From assembly GCF_016861845.1 (NCBI RefSeq), contig NZ_BOLV01000007.1, positions 1 through 64,000 on the forward strand: a stretch of DNA of 64,000 bases, given 5' to 3'. Source of the stretch: Lacticaseibacillus suilingensis (lineage in GTDB: Bacteria; Bacillota; Bacilli; Lactobacillales; Lactobacillaceae). Numbering within the stretch: position 1 is the first letter of the stretch; each line of letters opens with the position of its first letter. The notes beneath the pieces were generated by a model, which was not told the DNA's origin, searched no databases, and worked only from the letters and a program-made list of their open reading frames with translations. Shown one piece after another: positions 40,353-50,801 of the stretch. Made by a program: the position numbers and the translations under genes.

Positions 40353-40994
40353 ATGCAAGGGCGGCCGCTAATGAAATCACACTATTACACCTTTAATAAT
40401 GAAATGATGAGCGCCGTGACCCACGCGTTCGCCTTAGGGCTAGCGGTGGTGGGCACGGTGGCGCTGGCCTTCAAGGCGACCACCCCACTACGGCTGGTCA
40501 GTTTTCTCGGTTTTGGCATTGCCTTGATCATCCTTTACACTGGGTCGACGTTGTTTCATGGCTTCTACTTCACCAAGGCCCGCCATGTACTCCAGGTCAT
40601 CGACCATTCCGGCGTCTTCATCCTGATTGCCGGCTCCTATCTGCCCTATTGTCTAGTCGCAATCGGCGGGAAGCTTGGCATCGGCTTGCTCATCGCCATT
40701 TGGCTACTGTGCGCTGCTGGCATTGCCTACAAGCTCTTCTTCCTCGGCCGCTTCCGGGGGCTGGAAACTGGCATTTATGTGGTGTTGGGCTGGATGTGCC
40801 TAGTCGGTATGAAGCCGCTGTGGGACAACCTGGGACCTTGGGGCTTTTGGCTGCTGGTGGCCGGCGGCGTGGCCTACACCTTTGGCGCCTTGCTTTATTC
40901 ACAAAAAACCATCCCCTACATTCACGTCATTTGGCATTTGTTCGTGATGCTGGGGTCGGCCTGCATGTACGCGTCTATCTACTTGTTCGTCTAG
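40353..40994 (+). CDS. Hemolysin III family membrane protein (YqfA-like)
   Basis: A seven-segment membrane protein of 213 aa in the HlyIII/PAQR superfamily. Family hallmarks are TLFHGFYF with its histidine, VIDHSGVFILIAGSYLP, and HVIWHLFVMLGS near the end; the conserved histidines and Asp/Ser are the putative metal site. Activity is unproven for most members. ATG at 40353 with GAAGGA 10 nt upstream is chosen; ATG at 40371 is an alternative. Ends in a strong terminator shared with folA. Confidence 0.9.
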   Translation: MQGRPLMKSHYYTFNNEMMSAVTHAFALGLAVVGTVALAFKATTPLRLVSFLGFGIALIILYTGSTLFHGFYFTKARHVLQVIDHSGVFILIAGSYLPYCLVAIGGKLGIGLLIAIWLLCAAGIAYKLFFLGRFRGLETGIYVVLGWMCLVGMKPLWDNLGPWGFWLLVAGGVAYTFGALLYSQKTIPYIHVIWHLFVMLGSACMYASIYLFV

Positions 40995-40996
40995 CC

Positions 40997-41043
40997 AAAA
41001 AGCGACCCGCCGCTAACCATCATTGGTTAACGGCGGGTCGTTT
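40997..41043. terminator. Bidirectional terminator between hlyIII and folA
   Basis: CGACCCGCCG-C-TAACCA pairs with TGGTTA-A-CGGCGGGTCG around TCAT, with T-run on the right and A-run on the left. Confidence 0.88.
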
Positions 41044-41056
41044 GCTGTCCTCGCAG

Positions 41057-41545
41057 TTATTTACGGTCCCAGACTTCAAAGACATGAGATTTAGCGGGAT
41101 CGGCATTGAACACTTCCCGACTGCTCATTTGTCTGAAGGCTGACCAATCCAGGGCCGGCATTTTAACATCCCCAGGAAAAACGCCTGCTAGTTTCGTCAC
41201 GTAAAGCCGCTCGACCACATCGGCGAATAAGGCGAAAATTTCCGCGCCGCCGGTAATCATCAGATTCTGATCGGGATGGGCATCAGCGTAGGCGAGCAGC
41301 GCGGCGCGGTCATGCACCACCACGGCGCCTGGCGCCTGGTAGCTTTGATCCCGAGTCAAAATGACGTTGGTCCGGTCTGGCAGCGGCCGCTTCGGCAAGC
41401 CTTCGTAAGTCCGGCGCCCCATCACTGTTAACTGCCCCACCGTCAAGGCCTTAAATTCCTTGAGATCATCAGGCAAATGCCACGGCAAGCGGCCCTGATA
41501 ACCAATGGTGCCACTACGGTCTTGGGCCCATACAAATGCAATCAT
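41057..41545 (-). CDS. folA: Dihydrofolate reductase
   Basis: Reduces dihydrofolate to tetrahydrofolate with NADPH. The 162-aa enzyme has the conserved blocks [26 protein letters not shown] (with catalytic Asp near 27), [10 protein letters not shown] and [12 protein letters not shown]. It lies 10 bp after thyA, the usual pairing, because thymidylate synthase makes the dihydrofolate that this enzyme recycles. ATG at 41545 has AGGAGG. Confidence 0.97.
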   Translation of the reverse strand: MIAFVWAQDRSGTIGYQGRLPWHLPDDLKEFKALTVGQLTVMGRRTYEGLPKRPLPDRTNVILTRDQSYQAPGAVVVHDRAALLAYADAHPDQNLMITGGAEIFALFADVVERLYVTKLAGVFPGDVKMPALDWSAFRQMSSREVFNADPAKSHVFEVWDRK

Positions 41546-41555
41546 CGCGTTCCTC

Positions 41556-42509
41556 CTATACCGCCACTGGCGCTTTGATGGCGGCCAGCGGCTGGTAATC
41601 TAGCACTTTGATATCGCTCATTTGCAAATCATCGATCGTTTTGCCTGGGGCCAGACTTAAGGTCGGCGACGGATTCGGGGTCCGACTCAATTGCTCGCGT
41701 ACCTGGGTCAAATGGTTGGCGTAAATATGCGCATCGCCAAAGGTATGCACGAAATCCCCTACTTGCAAGCCGGTTTCCTGCGCGATCAGATGCGTGAGCA
41801 GCGCATAACTGGCAATGTTGAACGGTACGCCCAAGAACATATCGGCACTGCGCTGATACAGCTGCAGCGAGAGCTTGCCTTCATTGACATAGAACTGGAA
41901 TAGCGTGTGGCAAGGGGGCAACGCCATGGTCGGCACGTCTTCCGGATTCCAGGCGGACACAATCAAACGCCGAGAATCCGGCGTTTTTTTGATGGCTTCG
42001 ATCACGTCCCCCAGCTGATCAATGGTTTCCCCCTGACTGGTGCGCCAAGCGCGCCACTGACTGCCATACACAAAGCCTAGATTGCCGTAGGTCTGCGCGA
42101 AGGCTTCATCATCTAAAATGCGCTGATCAAAGGCGGCCATTTCCTTGGCATACACCGCGGCAAATTCAGGGTCTTGCAAGCGCCGATGGCCAAAATTAGT
42201 CATGTCCGGTCCCTGATAAGCCGGAGCTTGCACCCAGCGCGCAAAGGCCCATTCGTCCCAGATATGGTTGTTGTGCTGCAGCAAGAAGCGAATATTGGTG
42301 TCACCATGCAGGAACCACAACAACTCGCTTTTGATCAGGCCAAACGGCACTTTCTTGGAGGTCAAAAGCGGAAAGCCCTGACTGAGATCAAAGCGCAACT
42401 GGGCGCCGAAGATACTGTATGTGCCGGTACCGGTACGATCTGTTTTGTAATTGCCGGTGGCTAAAATACGGTCAAGTAAATTCAAATATGGCCGGTCTTG
42501 GTATCCCAT
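41556..42509 (-). CDS. thyA: Thymidylate synthase
   Basis: Makes dTMP from dUMP with methylenetetrahydrofolate. About 317 aa with the catalytic cysteine in [14 protein letters not shown], the [20 protein letters not shown] segment and the N-terminal [11 protein letters not shown]. Two ATGs are adjacent (42512 and 42509); the second has better spacing from GGAGG. It includes the approx. 50-residue insertion seen in some lactic acid bacterial enzymes. Middle gene of the ABC-F-thyA-folA operon. Confidence 0.97.
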   Translation of the reverse strand: MGYQDRPYLNLLDRILATGNYKTDRTGTGTYSIFGAQLRFDLSQGFPLLTSKKVPFGLIKSELLWFLHGDTNIRFLLQHNNHIWDEWAFARWVQAPAYQGPDMTNFGHRRLQDPEFAAVYAKEMAAFDQRILDDEAFAQTYGNLGFVYGSQWRAWRTSQGETIDQLGDVIEAIKKTPDSRRLIVSAWNPEDVPTMALPPCHTLFQFYVNEGKLSLQLYQRSADMFLGVPFNIASYALLTHLIAQETGLQVGDFVHTFGDAHIYANHLTQVREQLSRTPNPSPTLSLAPGKTIDDLQMSDIKVLDYQPLAAIKAPVAV

Positions 42510-42520
42510 CATGATCCTCC

Positions 42521-44419
42521 CTAATCGTTGACATACTCGTCCAGTTCGGCAAAGCGGTCAAACATCTTGTCCAGTTTGGCATTGCCGGTATCGATTTGTT
42601 GCTGCAAGTCGCCTAAGGTCACATAGTCCTCGCCGCTCGTCGCCGCCATTTGCGCCTTCAAAGCGCTGATCTTGGCATCCAGCGCATCCATGTCGGTTTG
42701 CAACTGATCATGCTCAATTTGTTCAGCATAGGTCAGCTTGGTTTTCTCCTTCGGGGCGGCCGTGGTGACAACCGTTGAGGCTGGTTGCTTCGGGGCGGGG
42801 GCTGGTGCGGCAGCGGCCGCTTTTAACTGGGCCAGATAATCGGTAAAGCGCCCAACATGACGGTCGATCACACCGTTGCCTTCAAAGTAAAGCAAGTGAT
42901 CGGCGACTTTGTCCAAGAAATAGCGGTCATGTGACACCGTAATCACGGTACCTGGGAACTGCTGCAAATAATCTTCCAGCACGGTCAGGGTCGCCACATC
43001 CAAATCGTTGGTCGGCTCATCCAGCAGCAGCACGTTCGGCTGGCTCATCAGAATTCGCAACAGATACAAGCGCCGCTTCTCCCCGCCGGATAAGCGGCCA
43101 ATCAAAGTGCCATGCATACTGCGGGGAAACAGGAACTGCTCCAGCAGTTGGGTGGTGGAAATCCGTTCACCGCTGTCAGTGACCAAGACTTCTCCGGCCT
43201 CTTGTAAATATTCAATCACGCGCTTGGTAGGGTCAAGCGTTTTGCTCATTTGCGTGTAATAGCCCAGCTTGACAGTTTCGCCAATTTCCACGGTCCCGGT
43301 ATCAAGTGGCTGCTTGCCAGCGATCACATTCAGCAAGGTCGATTTGCCTGCCCCGTTGAGCCCAGTGATGCCAATGCGTTGCCCCGGTTGCACCAGCCAA
43401 GCAAAATTATTCAGAATTTGATGGGTGCCGAGCTTCAGGCCCGCATCCTTAAATTCAATGACCTTCTTGCCCAGCCGGGTGCTGGCCACTTTCATCTCCA
43501 CCGTGCCTGTCGCCGCGGGCCGATCAGAAATTTCTGATTTCAAATCATTGAACCGATTGATCCGCGCTTGCTGCTTGGTCGAACGGGCCTGGGCGCCGGC
43601 GTGCATCCAAGCCAGCTCCTGCTGATAAAGTTGGGCCTGTTTATGCGCGCTGGCGGTATCGCGCTCGACCTGCGCCGCTTTTTGACTGACGTAAGCCTCA
43701 TAGTTGCCAGGATAGCGATAGAGTTGACCGTGATCCAGCTCCCAAATGGTGTTGGCAACATGATCCAAGAAGTAGCGATCATGGGTCACCACCAAAAGCG
43801 CCCCTTTGTACTTGCTCAAGTGGGCCTCCAGCCAATCAATGGAATCAAAGTCCAAGTGGTTCGTTGGCTCATCCAGCATCAGCAAATCGGGTTTTTCAAT
43901 CAGCACCTGCGCCAAGCCGACGCGCTTTTGCTGCCCCCCGGACAGGCTGCCGATTTTCTGGCTGAGGTCGTCGATATGCAGCTGGGTCAAAATGGTTTTG
44001 ATTTCCGTTTCCGCATCCCACGCATCGACTTGAGTCATGCGGGCATCCGCCTTGCTATACGCCGCTTGGGCCGCTTCAGCCATGGGATTGGCGGTGTAAG
44101 CCGCCAGCGCCTGTTCGTAATCGCGAATGGCCGCAAAAATCGGCGAACTGCCGCCATAAATCGCGTCCATGATGCTTTTATCCGCGGCCAGGTTGGGCTG
44201 CTGGGCGAGATAGCTCAGCGTATACTGCTTAGGCGTCACCACTTCCCCGCCGTCAAACGGATCCAGCCCGGCCAACCCATTGAGCAGGGTGGTTTTGCCT
44301 GTGCCGTTCACCCCAATCAGGCCAATGCGGTCGCCTTCGTTGATCAAGAAATCCATATCTTTAAACAGTTGCTTGTCGCCATACGCTTTGCGTAAGCCAT
44401 TTGCGGTTAAAGTCTGCAT
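42521..44419 (-). CDS. ABC-F family ATP-binding protein (Uup/YfmR-like)
   Basis: A soluble ABC protein of 632 aa with two nucleotide-binding domains and no membrane part. Walker A motifs are GVNGTGKTT (about 37) and GLNGAGKST (about 358); signatures are LSGGQQKR and LSGGEKRR, each with a [14 protein letters not shown] Walker B. The linker (about 245-320) and an Ala/Pro-rich stretch followed by a C-terminal coiled coil (about 560-632) are typical of Uup/YfmR translation factors that act on the ribosome. ATG at 44419 with GGGGT. An extended -10 promoter (TGGTATGAT) is at 44445-44453. Confidence 0.92.
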   Translation of the reverse strand: MQTLTANGLRKAYGDKQLFKDMDFLINEGDRIGLIGVNGTGKTTLLNGLAGLDPFDGGEVVTPKQYTLSYLAQQPNLAADKSIMDAIYGGSSPIFAAIRDYEQALAAYTANPMAEAAQAAYSKADARMTQVDAWDAETEIKTILTQLHIDDLSQKIGSLSGGQQKRVGLAQVLIEKPDLLMLDEPTNHLDFDSIDWLEAHLSKYKGALLVVTHDRYFLDHVANTIWELDHGQLYRYPGNYEAYVSQKAAQVERDTASAHKQAQLYQQELAWMHAGAQARSTKQQARINRFNDLKSEISDRPAATGTVEMKVASTRLGKKVIEFKDAGLKLGTHQILNNFAWLVQPGQRIGITGLNGAGKSTLLNVIAGKQPLDTGTVEIGETVKLGYYTQMSKTLDPTKRVIEYLQEAGEVLVTDSGERISTTQLLEQFLFPRSMHGTLIGRLSGGEKRRLYLLRILMSQPNVLLLDEPTNDLDVATLTVLEDYLQQFPGTVITVSHDRYFLDKVADHLLYFEGNGVIDRHVGRFTDYLAQLKAAAAAPAPAPKQPASTVVTTAAPKEKTKLTYAEQIEHDQLQTDMDALDAKISALKAQMAATSGEDYVTLGDLQQQIDTGNAKLDKMFDRFAELDEYVND

Positions 44420-44484
44420 ACTACCCCTCGCTTTTCTCGTTCTCATCATACCATAGGCATCTGGTCCGAGGCGCTAAGCGAATC

Positions 44485-44508
44485 AAAAAGCGCGCACATG
44501 GCGCGCTT
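44485..44508 (-). terminator. Intrinsic terminator after the 152-aa gene
   Basis: AAGCGCGC, five bases, GCGCGCTT then further T on the minus strand, 8 bp past the stop. Confidence 0.88.
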
Positions 44509-44515
44509 AACCGCT

Positions 44516-44974
44516 TTAGTAATTAGGATATTCGTCTTCAACGGTGTGCTCAGCATCAATCACAATGTAGAGATGACCGTTTTTGGTTGAGACCTTGCTG
44601 GTTTGATACTGATTGTCCAAGCCGCTTGGATCTTTTTGGGCAAAGGGGAAATAGATCTGAATCCCATTGCTACCCGCTTCATCGAATTGCAAATCCATTT
44701 TCTCGATGTCTTGGTACTTCATCGCCCGACCGAACATCCCCAGTTCTAGGGAACCGGTATTGATATCGGAAGACTTCACATGGTCAGCTTCTGGCAGGAT
44801 TTCCACCTTGAAACTCTTGCAGGGATGGATTTCCTGAATATTCCCGCCATTAATGCGGCCATAGCTGGTGGTCACCCGGCTGATCCAAATATCGGCCAGC
44901 TCCTTGTGGGAAATCGTCCATTCGTCGCCATTGCGGAAGTGAAAGACGAGCTGTTCAAAAACGTGTTCCTTCAT
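44516..44974 (-). CDS. Conserved-looking hypothetical cytoplasmic protein
   Basis: A soluble 152-aa protein with no signal peptide. It starts MKEHVFEQLVFHFRNGDEW and is mostly beta-rich with charged turns, ending in VIDAEHTVEDEYPNY. I do not recognise the family. The ATG at 44974 is preceded by GAAAGGATGAGGAGT, giving a well-spaced ribosome site. It is a single gene between cca and the ABC-F gene with its own terminator. Confidence 0.75.
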   Translation of the reverse strand: MKEHVFEQLVFHFRNGDEWTISHKELADIWISRVTTSYGRINGGNIQEIHPCKSFKVEILPEADHVKSSDINTGSLELGMFGRAMKYQDIEKMDLQFDEAGSNGIQIYFPFAQKDPSGLDNQYQTSKVSTKNGHLYIVIDAEHTVEDEYPNY

Positions 44975-45029
44975 ACTCCTCATCCTTTCTGAATTCGCTT
45001 ACATGGCTATCTTACCATAGTCGGCGCAA

Positions 45030-46211
45030 TTAAACCCCTGCCGCCTTCAGCAGTGCGGCCTGATCATTCGCCAGCTCACCGGCCACCACCGCCTGTTCAA
45101 GCTGGTTTAGCACTTGCCCCAGCTTGGGCCCAGGGGCAAAGCCATGCGCAATCAACGTTTTACCATCAATGGCCAGCGCTGATTTGGCCTGAATCGGGAG
45201 CATCTGGTACGCCTGGGCCACCGGGGCCGCATCAAAATCAGGCTGCAGCGCTTGCGCGGCAGCAAGCGCCACCGGCAGCGCTGCTGCGCCCGCCTGATAC
45301 AAGGCCCAAGCGCTCGGCGTTGGCAGCTGACCCAGCAGCACCGTCGCCCGCTTGACCAACTCGGTCATGGCATTCGCCTGCTTCCAGGCGCGCATGAGGG
45401 CCACCACCGGCACTTGCGTCAGGTGTGCTAGCAAGGTCCAACCCACCGCCGGCTCCGCCCACTGCGGCCCGCTCGCAGCCGCCAGCTTGGTGATGGCCGC
45501 TTCCTGATCATCCAAAAGTGGGGCATAGCGATACAGCCCAGTCGCCAGAAAATCGGTCAGCCCCGCTTGGCGGGCAATGCCGGTCAAAAGCCGGGTGAAT
45601 TCCGCCGCAATCCGCTCCACTGACACATGGGCCAGCAGCGGTGCATTTTCGGCAATCGCCGCTTTGGTAGCCGATTCCAGCTGAAAACCCAGCTGGCTTT
45701 CAAACCGCACGCCGCGCATCATCCGCAAAGCATCCTCATGGAAGCGTTCATGGGGGTTGCCCACCGCCTTGAGCTGTTTGGCGGTCAAATCATCCAGCCC
45801 ACCAAATAGGTCAATCACCGTGCCGTCATGGCGCACTGCCAGCGCATTCACCGTAAAATCGCGGCGCTTGAGGTCTTCGGCGAGCGAGCGCACAAAGGTC
45901 ACCTGATCCGGGCGCCGGAAATCCTGGTAGCCGGATTCGGTGCGGAAGGTGGTGACTTCATACCCCGTGCCATGGTCCAAGACCATCACGGTGCCATGCT
46001 GAATCCCAGTATCGACCGTGCGTTGAAAAATCTGTTTGATCTCTGCTGGATACGCCGAGCTGGCAATATCAACATCGTGAATCGGCAAACCCAGCAACGC
46101 ATCGCGCACACTGCCGCCGACAAAATAGGCTTCATAGCCTGCCGCCTCAATGGCCTTCATGATCGGAATGGCGGCCTTAAATTCTGGATGGCTTAAATCG
46201 AGCTGCATCAT
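45030..46211 (-). CDS. cca: CCA-adding tRNA nucleotidyltransferase
   Basis: Adds or repairs the 3' CCA end of tRNAs. The 393-aa protein has the class II motifs: [10 protein letters not shown] (about 33), [11 protein letters not shown] with the metal-binding Asp pair, [10 protein letters not shown], and [16 protein letters not shown]. Two ATGs (46211 and 46208) follow AAGGGGC; either is possible. The C-terminal half is Ala-rich and helical as expected for neck, body and tail domains. No terminator was found just downstream. Confidence 0.95.
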   Translation of the reverse strand: MMQLDLSHPEFKAAIPIMKAIEAAGYEAYFVGGSVRDALLGLPIHDVDIASSAYPAEIKQIFQRTVDTGIQHGTVMVLDHGTGYEVTTFRTESGYQDFRRPDQVTFVRSLAEDLKRRDFTVNALAVRHDGTVIDLFGGLDDLTAKQLKAVGNPHERFHEDALRMMRGVRFESQLGFQLESATKAAIAENAPLLAHVSVERIAAEFTRLLTGIARQAGLTDFLATGLYRYAPLLDDQEAAITKLAAASGPQWAEPAVGWTLLAHLTQVPVVALMRAWKQANAMTELVKRATVLLGQLPTPSAWALYQAGAAALPVALAAAQALQPDFDAAPVAQAYQMLPIQAKSALAIDGKTLIAHGFAPGPKLGQVLNQLEQAVVAGELANDQAALLKAAGV

Positions 46212-46322
46212 CTCGCCCCTTCTTTTATGCTAGGTCTATGATAGCAAATTCAGGGCCGCTTGACTAAACCAGCAGGAAAGTCTGCTACAATGAAATTAAT
46301 AAGCTTGTTAAGGAGGGGTTGT

Positions 46323-47201
46323 ATGGCAAAACGTCGTCAAAGAGTCGCCTTGGACTTAGCTTTGATTACCCTAGGCTGCGCGCTGTACGCGTTCGGGCTG
46401 GTCACAGTGAATATCGCCAATCATCTGGCAGAAGGCGGCATCACTGGGATCACCTTGCTGATTCGCTATTGGTGGCACATCGATCCGGCCTACTCCACCA
46501 TTGTCTTAAATATTCCCCTCATTATCATTGGCTACAAGTTTCTCGGTAAGCGGGCCTTAGCTTACACGATTTACGGCACCGCGATGTTGTCAGCCTGGCT
46601 ATGGATTTGGCAGCGGCTGCCAGTCAGCTTACCCATTAGTCATGACTTGTTTATCGCCGGCGTGATGGCGGGACTGTTCGGGGGCATCGGCTCCGGCCTG
46701 ATTTACCGCCGCGGCGGCACGACTGGAGGTTCGGATGTGATTGCCCGGGTGCTGGAAAAAAACACCGGCATTCCCATGGGCAAATCGCTGCTGGGATTTG
46801 ACGTCATTGTGCTCCTAGCCAGTCTTAGCTATCTGAATCTCGAGCTGATGATGTACACCTTGCTGGCCAGCTACGTCTTTTCGCGGATTGTCGACTTCAC
46901 CTTAGAAGGTGCCTATGCTGCCAAAGGGGTGCTGATTATTTCCAATCAAGCAGAGCCCATTGCCAATGCCATCATGGACAAACTCGAACGCGGCGTGACC
47001 TACCTGAAGGCTGAAGGCGGTTTTGCTCGCGATCAAAAACGTATGGTGTACGCGGTGGTCGCGCCGACGGAAATCGCCGCCACCAAGCGCATCATTGAAG
47101 ATTATGATCCGCAGGCATTTGTCACAATTTTGGATGTGCATGAGGCACTTGGCGAAGGCTTCACTTACAAACGCAAACCGCGCCGCTTGTTTCTCAGTTA
47201 G
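46323..47201 (+). CDS. YitT family membrane protein (DUF2179)
   Basis: A 292-aa protein with about five membrane segments in the first 190 residues (ALITLGCALYAFGLVTVNIANHLAEGGITGITLL; NIPLIIIGYKFLG; GLFGGIGSGLIYRRGGTTGGSDVIARVL) and a cytoplasmic C-terminal DUF2179 domain (EPIANAIMDKLERGVTYLKAEGGF). Transport substrate is not known. ATG at 46323 with AAGGAGGGG; an earlier TTG frame overlaps the promoter region, where an extended -10 (TGCTACAAT) ends at 46291. A small membrane gene follows. Confidence 0.9.
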   Translation: MAKRRQRVALDLALITLGCALYAFGLVTVNIANHLAEGGITGITLLIRYWWHIDPAYSTIVLNIPLIIIGYKFLGKRALAYTIYGTAMLSAWLWIWQRLPVSLPISHDLFIAGVMAGLFGGIGSGLIYRRGGTTGGSDVIARVLEKNTGIPMGKSLLGFDVIVLLASLSYLNLELMMYTLLASYVFSRIVDFTLEGAYAAKGVLIISNQAEPIANAIMDKLERGVTYLKAEGGFARDQKRMVYAVVAPTEIAATKRIIEDYDPQAFVTILDVHEALGEGFTYKRKPRRLFLS

Positions 47202-47220
47202 CAGAAAGGAAGGCTAGCGC

Positions 47221-47430
47221 ATGCCCCTGTTAGTGATTGGCTTCATTTTGTTGGCGGTCGGACTATGGGAAATTCATATCACCAGCCACACCTTCAAGCA
47301 ACTGAAAGCTGGCCAATTCCAAACCAGTAATGGCTTCATGCCCTGGGCGCTTTGGACCAGCCTAGTGATCGGCACCATCATGACCGTGGCGGCCTTAGGT
47401 TGTTTTGTGGTTGCCCTAATTCAATCATAG
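47221..47430 (+). CDS. Small two-segment membrane protein
   Basis: A 69-aa protein with two membrane segments (about 2-18 and 43-66) joined by a polar loop. It starts 20 bp after yitT behind AAGGAAGG, so it is probably co-transcribed. No family recognised; the good ribosome site and the clear two-helix pattern support it as a real gene. Confidence 0.75.
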   Translation: MPLLVIGFILLAVGLWEIHITSHTFKQLKAGQFQTSNGFMPWALWTSLVIGTIMTVAALGCFVVALIQS

Positions 47431-47448
47431 CGAACTCATTCGCGCAAA

Positions 47449-47483
47449 GAAATGGCGTCGTCCCTCAGGGCGGCGCCATTTTC
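47449..47483 (+). terminator. Terminator between the small membrane gene and the TPR gene
   Basis: AATGGCG(T/C)C arms pair over an inner CCCT/AGGG hairpin and are followed by TTTTCG; convergent position. Confidence 0.6.
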
Positions 47484-47488
47484 GTGAC

Positions 47489-48760
47489 TTACTGGTCTTC
47501 TTCGGCTTCAAGTTCATCCAAGCGTTCCTGCATATCCGTGTCCGTCGGTGCCAGCGCCAAGTAGCGCGTCAAAGCCGCCTTTAATTCAGCCTTGGCTCCA
47601 GTCGACTGGAAGAAGTCGATGAGGTCATGTAAGAACAGCACCGAATCCTGCAAGGCGTTGAAGGCCAGCAAGTAGTTCTCCCGCGCCTTGGCCACCTCAT
47701 CCAGACGATCATAGCTTTTGGCCAAGTTCCAGTAAATCTGCGGATCCACTTCATCGGACTTATCCATCGCTTCCAGGTAAGCAACGTTGGCCTCGTCATC
47801 GTGCTTAGCCAGGAGCAAATTGCTCCAAGCCATGGCCACCGCCTGATTTTCCGGATCCAGGTGGCGGGCTTTGGTCAGGTAAGTTTCAGCCAAGTCAAGG
47901 TTGTCTTCCTGCAGCGCCAAAGTTGCGCCGTAAGCAAACAAATCAGGATTCGTGTCATCTTGCATTAGCCCTGCCTGCACCGTGGCCAAGGCGTCCGCGC
48001 TGGCGCCGCCTTTGACCTGAGCCTTGGCCAGCGGTAAGTAGGCATTGGCGTAGGTCGGGTCCGCCTCAATCAGCCCTTGCAGCGTGGCAATGGCGTCTTT
48101 AGGTTGATCCAACTCGGCGTACAGCGTGCCCAGGCGCAACTGACTTTCCGCATCCAAAGTGGCCACTCCCGCATCTTCATACACCGCCACGGCATCCTCG
48201 TATTGGCCTAGATTGGCCAAAGACCCGCCGTAGCGCGCTTTAATGTTCACTTGGGCGAATTCATCGATGCCTGCCGCCAGCAGCTGAGAATAAGCTAAGC
48301 TGGCCCGATCATCGCGGCCCCAGGCATTATAGAGTTCCCCTAAGGCAAAGGTCACCACCGGCTCGTCTGGCACCAACTGCTGGGCTTCCAGCAGTTTTTG
48401 TTCACTGACCTCATATAGACCCTGCGTTTGGTAGACATCTGCCGCGGCCAGCAAGGCTTGCGGGTAAAAGTCACTATCCGGGGTGATTTGACTAAGCAAG
48501 CCAAGCGCCTTGTCGGGCAAATCGTCACCCACGGCGATATCCGCTAGCGCGGTTTTCAAATCATCTTGGTCTGGGTACTTGCCCATCAGCTCCTCGTACA
48601 AGCGTTGGGCCTGGCCAGTGAAGCCTAACGCATACAGCTCACCGGCGAGATTATATTTCGTTTCATCGTCATCGTTTTTCAATACGGATTGAAAAAGCTC
48701 ACGCGCCTCGGCCATATGACCAGCTTCTAGCGCCGCCAGCATTTGCTCTGAATAGCTCAT
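47489..48760 (-). CDS. Tetratricopeptide repeat protein (YpiA-like)
   Basis: A soluble 423-aa protein made of about ten tetratricopeptide-type repeats, visible as recurring A-x3-L-Y-x3-G and P-x5-ALG-Y/L patterns (for example LYEELMGKYPDQDDLKTALA; YAELDQPKDAIATL; GLIEADPTYANAYLPLA). Such proteins act as scaffolds; the role of the YpiA group is not established. The C-terminus is acidic. ATG at 48760 with AGGGGG. It sits directly after the HU terminator, about 20 nt from its U-tract. Confidence 0.85.
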   Translation of the reverse strand: MSYSEQMLAALEAGHMAEARELFQSVLKNDDDETKYNLAGELYALGFTGQAQRLYEELMGKYPDQDDLKTALADIAVGDDLPDKALGLLSQITPDSDFYPQALLAAADVYQTQGLYEVSEQKLLEAQQLVPDEPVVTFALGELYNAWGRDDRASLAYSQLLAAGIDEFAQVNIKARYGGSLANLGQYEDAVAVYEDAGVATLDAESQLRLGTLYAELDQPKDAIATLQGLIEADPTYANAYLPLAKAQVKGGASADALATVQAGLMQDDTNPDLFAYGATLALQEDNLDLAETYLTKARHLDPENQAVAMAWSNLLLAKHDDEANVAYLEAMDKSDEVDPQIYWNLAKSYDRLDEVAKARENYLLAFNALQDSVLFLHDLIDFFQSTGAKAELKAALTRYLALAPTDTDMQERLDELEAEEDQ

Positions 48761-48778
48761 ATTTCCCCCTTATAACGG

Positions 48779-48815
48779 AAAAACGGGTCCAGGCGCCAGG
48801 CCTGATCCCGTTTTT
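48779..48815 (-). terminator. Intrinsic terminator after hup
   Basis: AAAAACGGG and CCCGTTTTT enclose CAGG/CCTG pairs; five T on the minus strand, about 31 bp past the hup stop. Confidence 0.88.
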
Positions 48816-48846
48816 AAGTATGGATCCTATCATTGCTTCAAGGAGA

Positions 48847-49122
48847 CTACTTAACAGCGTCCTTGAGGGCCTTACCAGGCTTGAATGCAGGTACCTTGGA
48901 TGCAGGAATCTTGATTTCTGCACCAGTTTGCGGGTTGCGGCCCTTACGAGCAGCGCGTTCGCGAACTTCGAAGTTACCAAAGCCGATAAGTTGAACCTTT
49001 TCGCCTTTAGCCAGGGAAGCCTGGATAGAACTAAAGACTGCATCTACAGCTGCCGTTGCATCTTTCTTCGTCAAACCGGTTGTTGTTGCAACGCTTTCGA
49101 TCAATTCTGCTTTATTTGCCAT
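48847..49122 (-). CDS. hup: DNA-binding protein HU
   Basis: The histone-like nucleoid protein, 91 aa, which binds and bends DNA as a dimer. The sequence [20 protein letters not shown], the [21 protein letters not shown] arm and [15 protein letters not shown] are textbook HU. ATG at 49122 with GGAGGTG; the longer frame is rejected because it would translate through an inverted repeat. A perfect dyad (49145-49166) lies just upstream of the ribosome site and a plausible promoter 110 bp upstream. Confidence 0.98.
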   Translation of the reverse strand: MANKAELIESVATTTGLTKKDATAAVDAVFSSIQASLAKGEKVQLIGFGNFEVRERAARKGRNPQTGAEIKIPASKVPAFKPGKALKDAVK

Positions 49123-49144
49123 GATCTTTTCACCTCCGTATTGA

Positions 49145-49166
49145 TTTAGATGGTGGACCATCTAAA
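49145..49166 (-). promoter_or_regulatory. Perfect inverted repeat in the hup leader
   Basis: TTTAGATGGT-GG-ACCATCTAAA, 10-bp arms, 5 bp upstream of the Shine-Dalgarno site. As RNA it forms a hairpin next to the ribosome site; as DNA it could bind a dimeric regulator. Confidence 0.6.
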
Positions 49167-49230
49167 CATACCCATCTTGGTTTCCAAAATGAGGAAACAA
49201 TGATAAACCGGTATCACCATTTCAATCATT

Positions 49231-49259
49231 AAGATAGCACACAAAGCCCGTCGTAGCAA
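49231..49259 (-). promoter_or_regulatory. Candidate hup promoter
   Basis: Minus strand TTGCTA (49259-49254), 17 bp, TATCTT (49236-49231). Confidence 0.45.
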
Positions 49260-49352
49260 GGTTATTTAGCCCTTTCGCCGAAATTTGCGCGTATTCTTGA
49301 AAAAATGCCATTGAAAACGGTCGAGCGCCGGTCTAACGCCGCTTTCACCCCA

Positions 49353-50663
49353 CTATTTCCGGTTACGGGCAATCAAATGAATCGGGGTCCCTTCGAAGTC
49401 GAAGGTCTGCCGCAACTGATTAATGAGAAAACGTTCATAAGAGAAGTGCAGCAAGTCCGGATCATTGACAAAAACCACGAATGTCGGCGGTTTAACGGCC
49501 ACTTGAGTCATGTAGTAAATGCGCAGGCGCTTACCATTGATGGTTGGGGTCGGGGTCACTGCCAAGGCATCTAGCAGCACATCATTCAGCACGGCACTTT
49601 GAATTCGGCGGTTTTGATTTTCAGAAACCGTTTGAATCATGCCTGGCAGATTCTGCAGCCGTTGTTTGGTCTTAGCCGAAACAAAAACGATTGGCGCGTA
49701 CTCGAGATACTGGAATTCGGAACGAATATGCGCCTCAAATTCCTGCATCGTGTGATTGTCTTTTTCTTTCAGCGTGTCCCATTTGTTGACGACAATGATG
49801 ATGCCCCGACCGGCTTCATGCGCGTAACCCGCCACTTTCTTGTCCTGTTCACGAATGCCTTCTTCCGCATTCAGGACCACCAGCACCACATCACTGCGAT
49901 CGATGGCTCGTAGCGCGCGCATCACCGCGTATTTTTCGGTATTTTCGTAGACCTTGCCGCGCTTGCGAATCCCGGCGGTATCGATCATCGTGAATTCTTG
50001 GTCGCCATGGGTAAACTTGGTATCAATCGCATCACGCGTGGTCCCTTCGATTGGACTCACAATCACCCGTTCTTCACCCAAAATCGCGTTCACCAAACTG
50101 GACTTACCAACATTCGGCCGCCCAATGAAGGAGAACTTGATGCTGTCATCGTCATCGCCGCTGCCCTCAGCTGGGAACCCAGCAAAGACAGCGTCCAGCA
50201 CATCGCCCAGGCCAATGCCGTGGGTCCCAGAAATCGGATACGGTTCGCCGAACCCCAGGCTGTAAAAATCATAGATATCCTGCCGCCGTTCGGGATTGTC
50301 GACTTTATTAACGGCGAGCACGACTGGCTTGTCGGCGCGGTAAAGAATCTGGGCGACTTTTTCATCGGCATCGGTCACGCCGGCCTCGACGCTGGTCAAA
50401 AACAGAATGACGTCGGCTTCATCAATGGCAATTTCTGCTTGATCGGCAATTTGATCGAGAAACGGTTCGTCGCCGATGTCGATCCCGCCGGTGTCAATCA
50501 ACGCGAATTCCCGGCCAAGCCATTCCGCCTTACCATAAATGCGGTCGCGGGTAACGCCTGGCGTATCTTCAACAATGGAAATGCGTTCGCCAATCATGCG
50601 ATTAAAAATGGTTGACTTGCCGACGTTTGGCCGGCCAACAATCGCTAATGTGGGGAGTACCAA
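49353..50663 (-). CDS. der: Ribosome biogenesis GTPase Der (EngA)
   Basis: A double GTPase for 50S assembly, 436 aa. Two G domains each have GRPNVGKS (residues about 10-17 and 184-191), DTPG/DTAG motifs and NKxD (VNKVD, VNKWD), followed by a C-terminal KH-like domain. The frame starts with TTG at 50663 behind AAGGAAGGG; the conserved [12 protein letters not shown] begins at residue 6, so no downstream start is possible. Lies between hup and rpsA. Confidence 0.97.
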   Translation of the reverse strand: MVLPTLAIVGRPNVGKSTIFNRMIGERISIVEDTPGVTRDRIYGKAEWLGREFALIDTGGIDIGDEPFLDQIADQAEIAIDEADVILFLTSVEAGVTDADEKVAQILYRADKPVVLAVNKVDNPERRQDIYDFYSLGFGEPYPISGTHGIGLGDVLDAVFAGFPAEGSGDDDDSIKFSFIGRPNVGKSSLVNAILGEERVIVSPIEGTTRDAIDTKFTHGDQEFTMIDTAGIRKRGKVYENTEKYAVMRALRAIDRSDVVLVVLNAEEGIREQDKKVAGYAHEAGRGIIIVVNKWDTLKEKDNHTMQEFEAHIRSEFQYLEYAPIVFVSAKTKQRLQNLPGMIQTVSENQNRRIQSAVLNDVLLDALAVTPTPTINGKRLRIYYMTQVAVKPPTFVVFVNDPDLLHFSYERFLINQLRQTFDFEGTPIHLIARNRK

Positions 50664-50755
50664 ATTGATCCCTTCCTTCTTTGAAACCGGACCACTTCAG
50701 GAAATGTGATCCTCAGAGGCTGACCGCCACCTTTGGCCGGTCAGATTTAAACCGC

Positions 50756-50784
50756 AAAAAACCGGGACATCACTGCCCCGGTTT
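50756..50784 (-). terminator. Intrinsic terminator after rpsA
   Basis: AAACCGGG, ten bases, CCCGGTTT and more T on the minus strand, 18 bp past the rpsA stop. Confidence 0.85.
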
Positions 50785-50801
50785 CGTGCTTGGTTCAGGT
50801 A

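Noticed and set aside
43568-44395. 275-aa plus-strand frame opposite the ABC-F gene
   Set aside because: Antisense shadow of strongly conserved ATPase motifs, no start signals.
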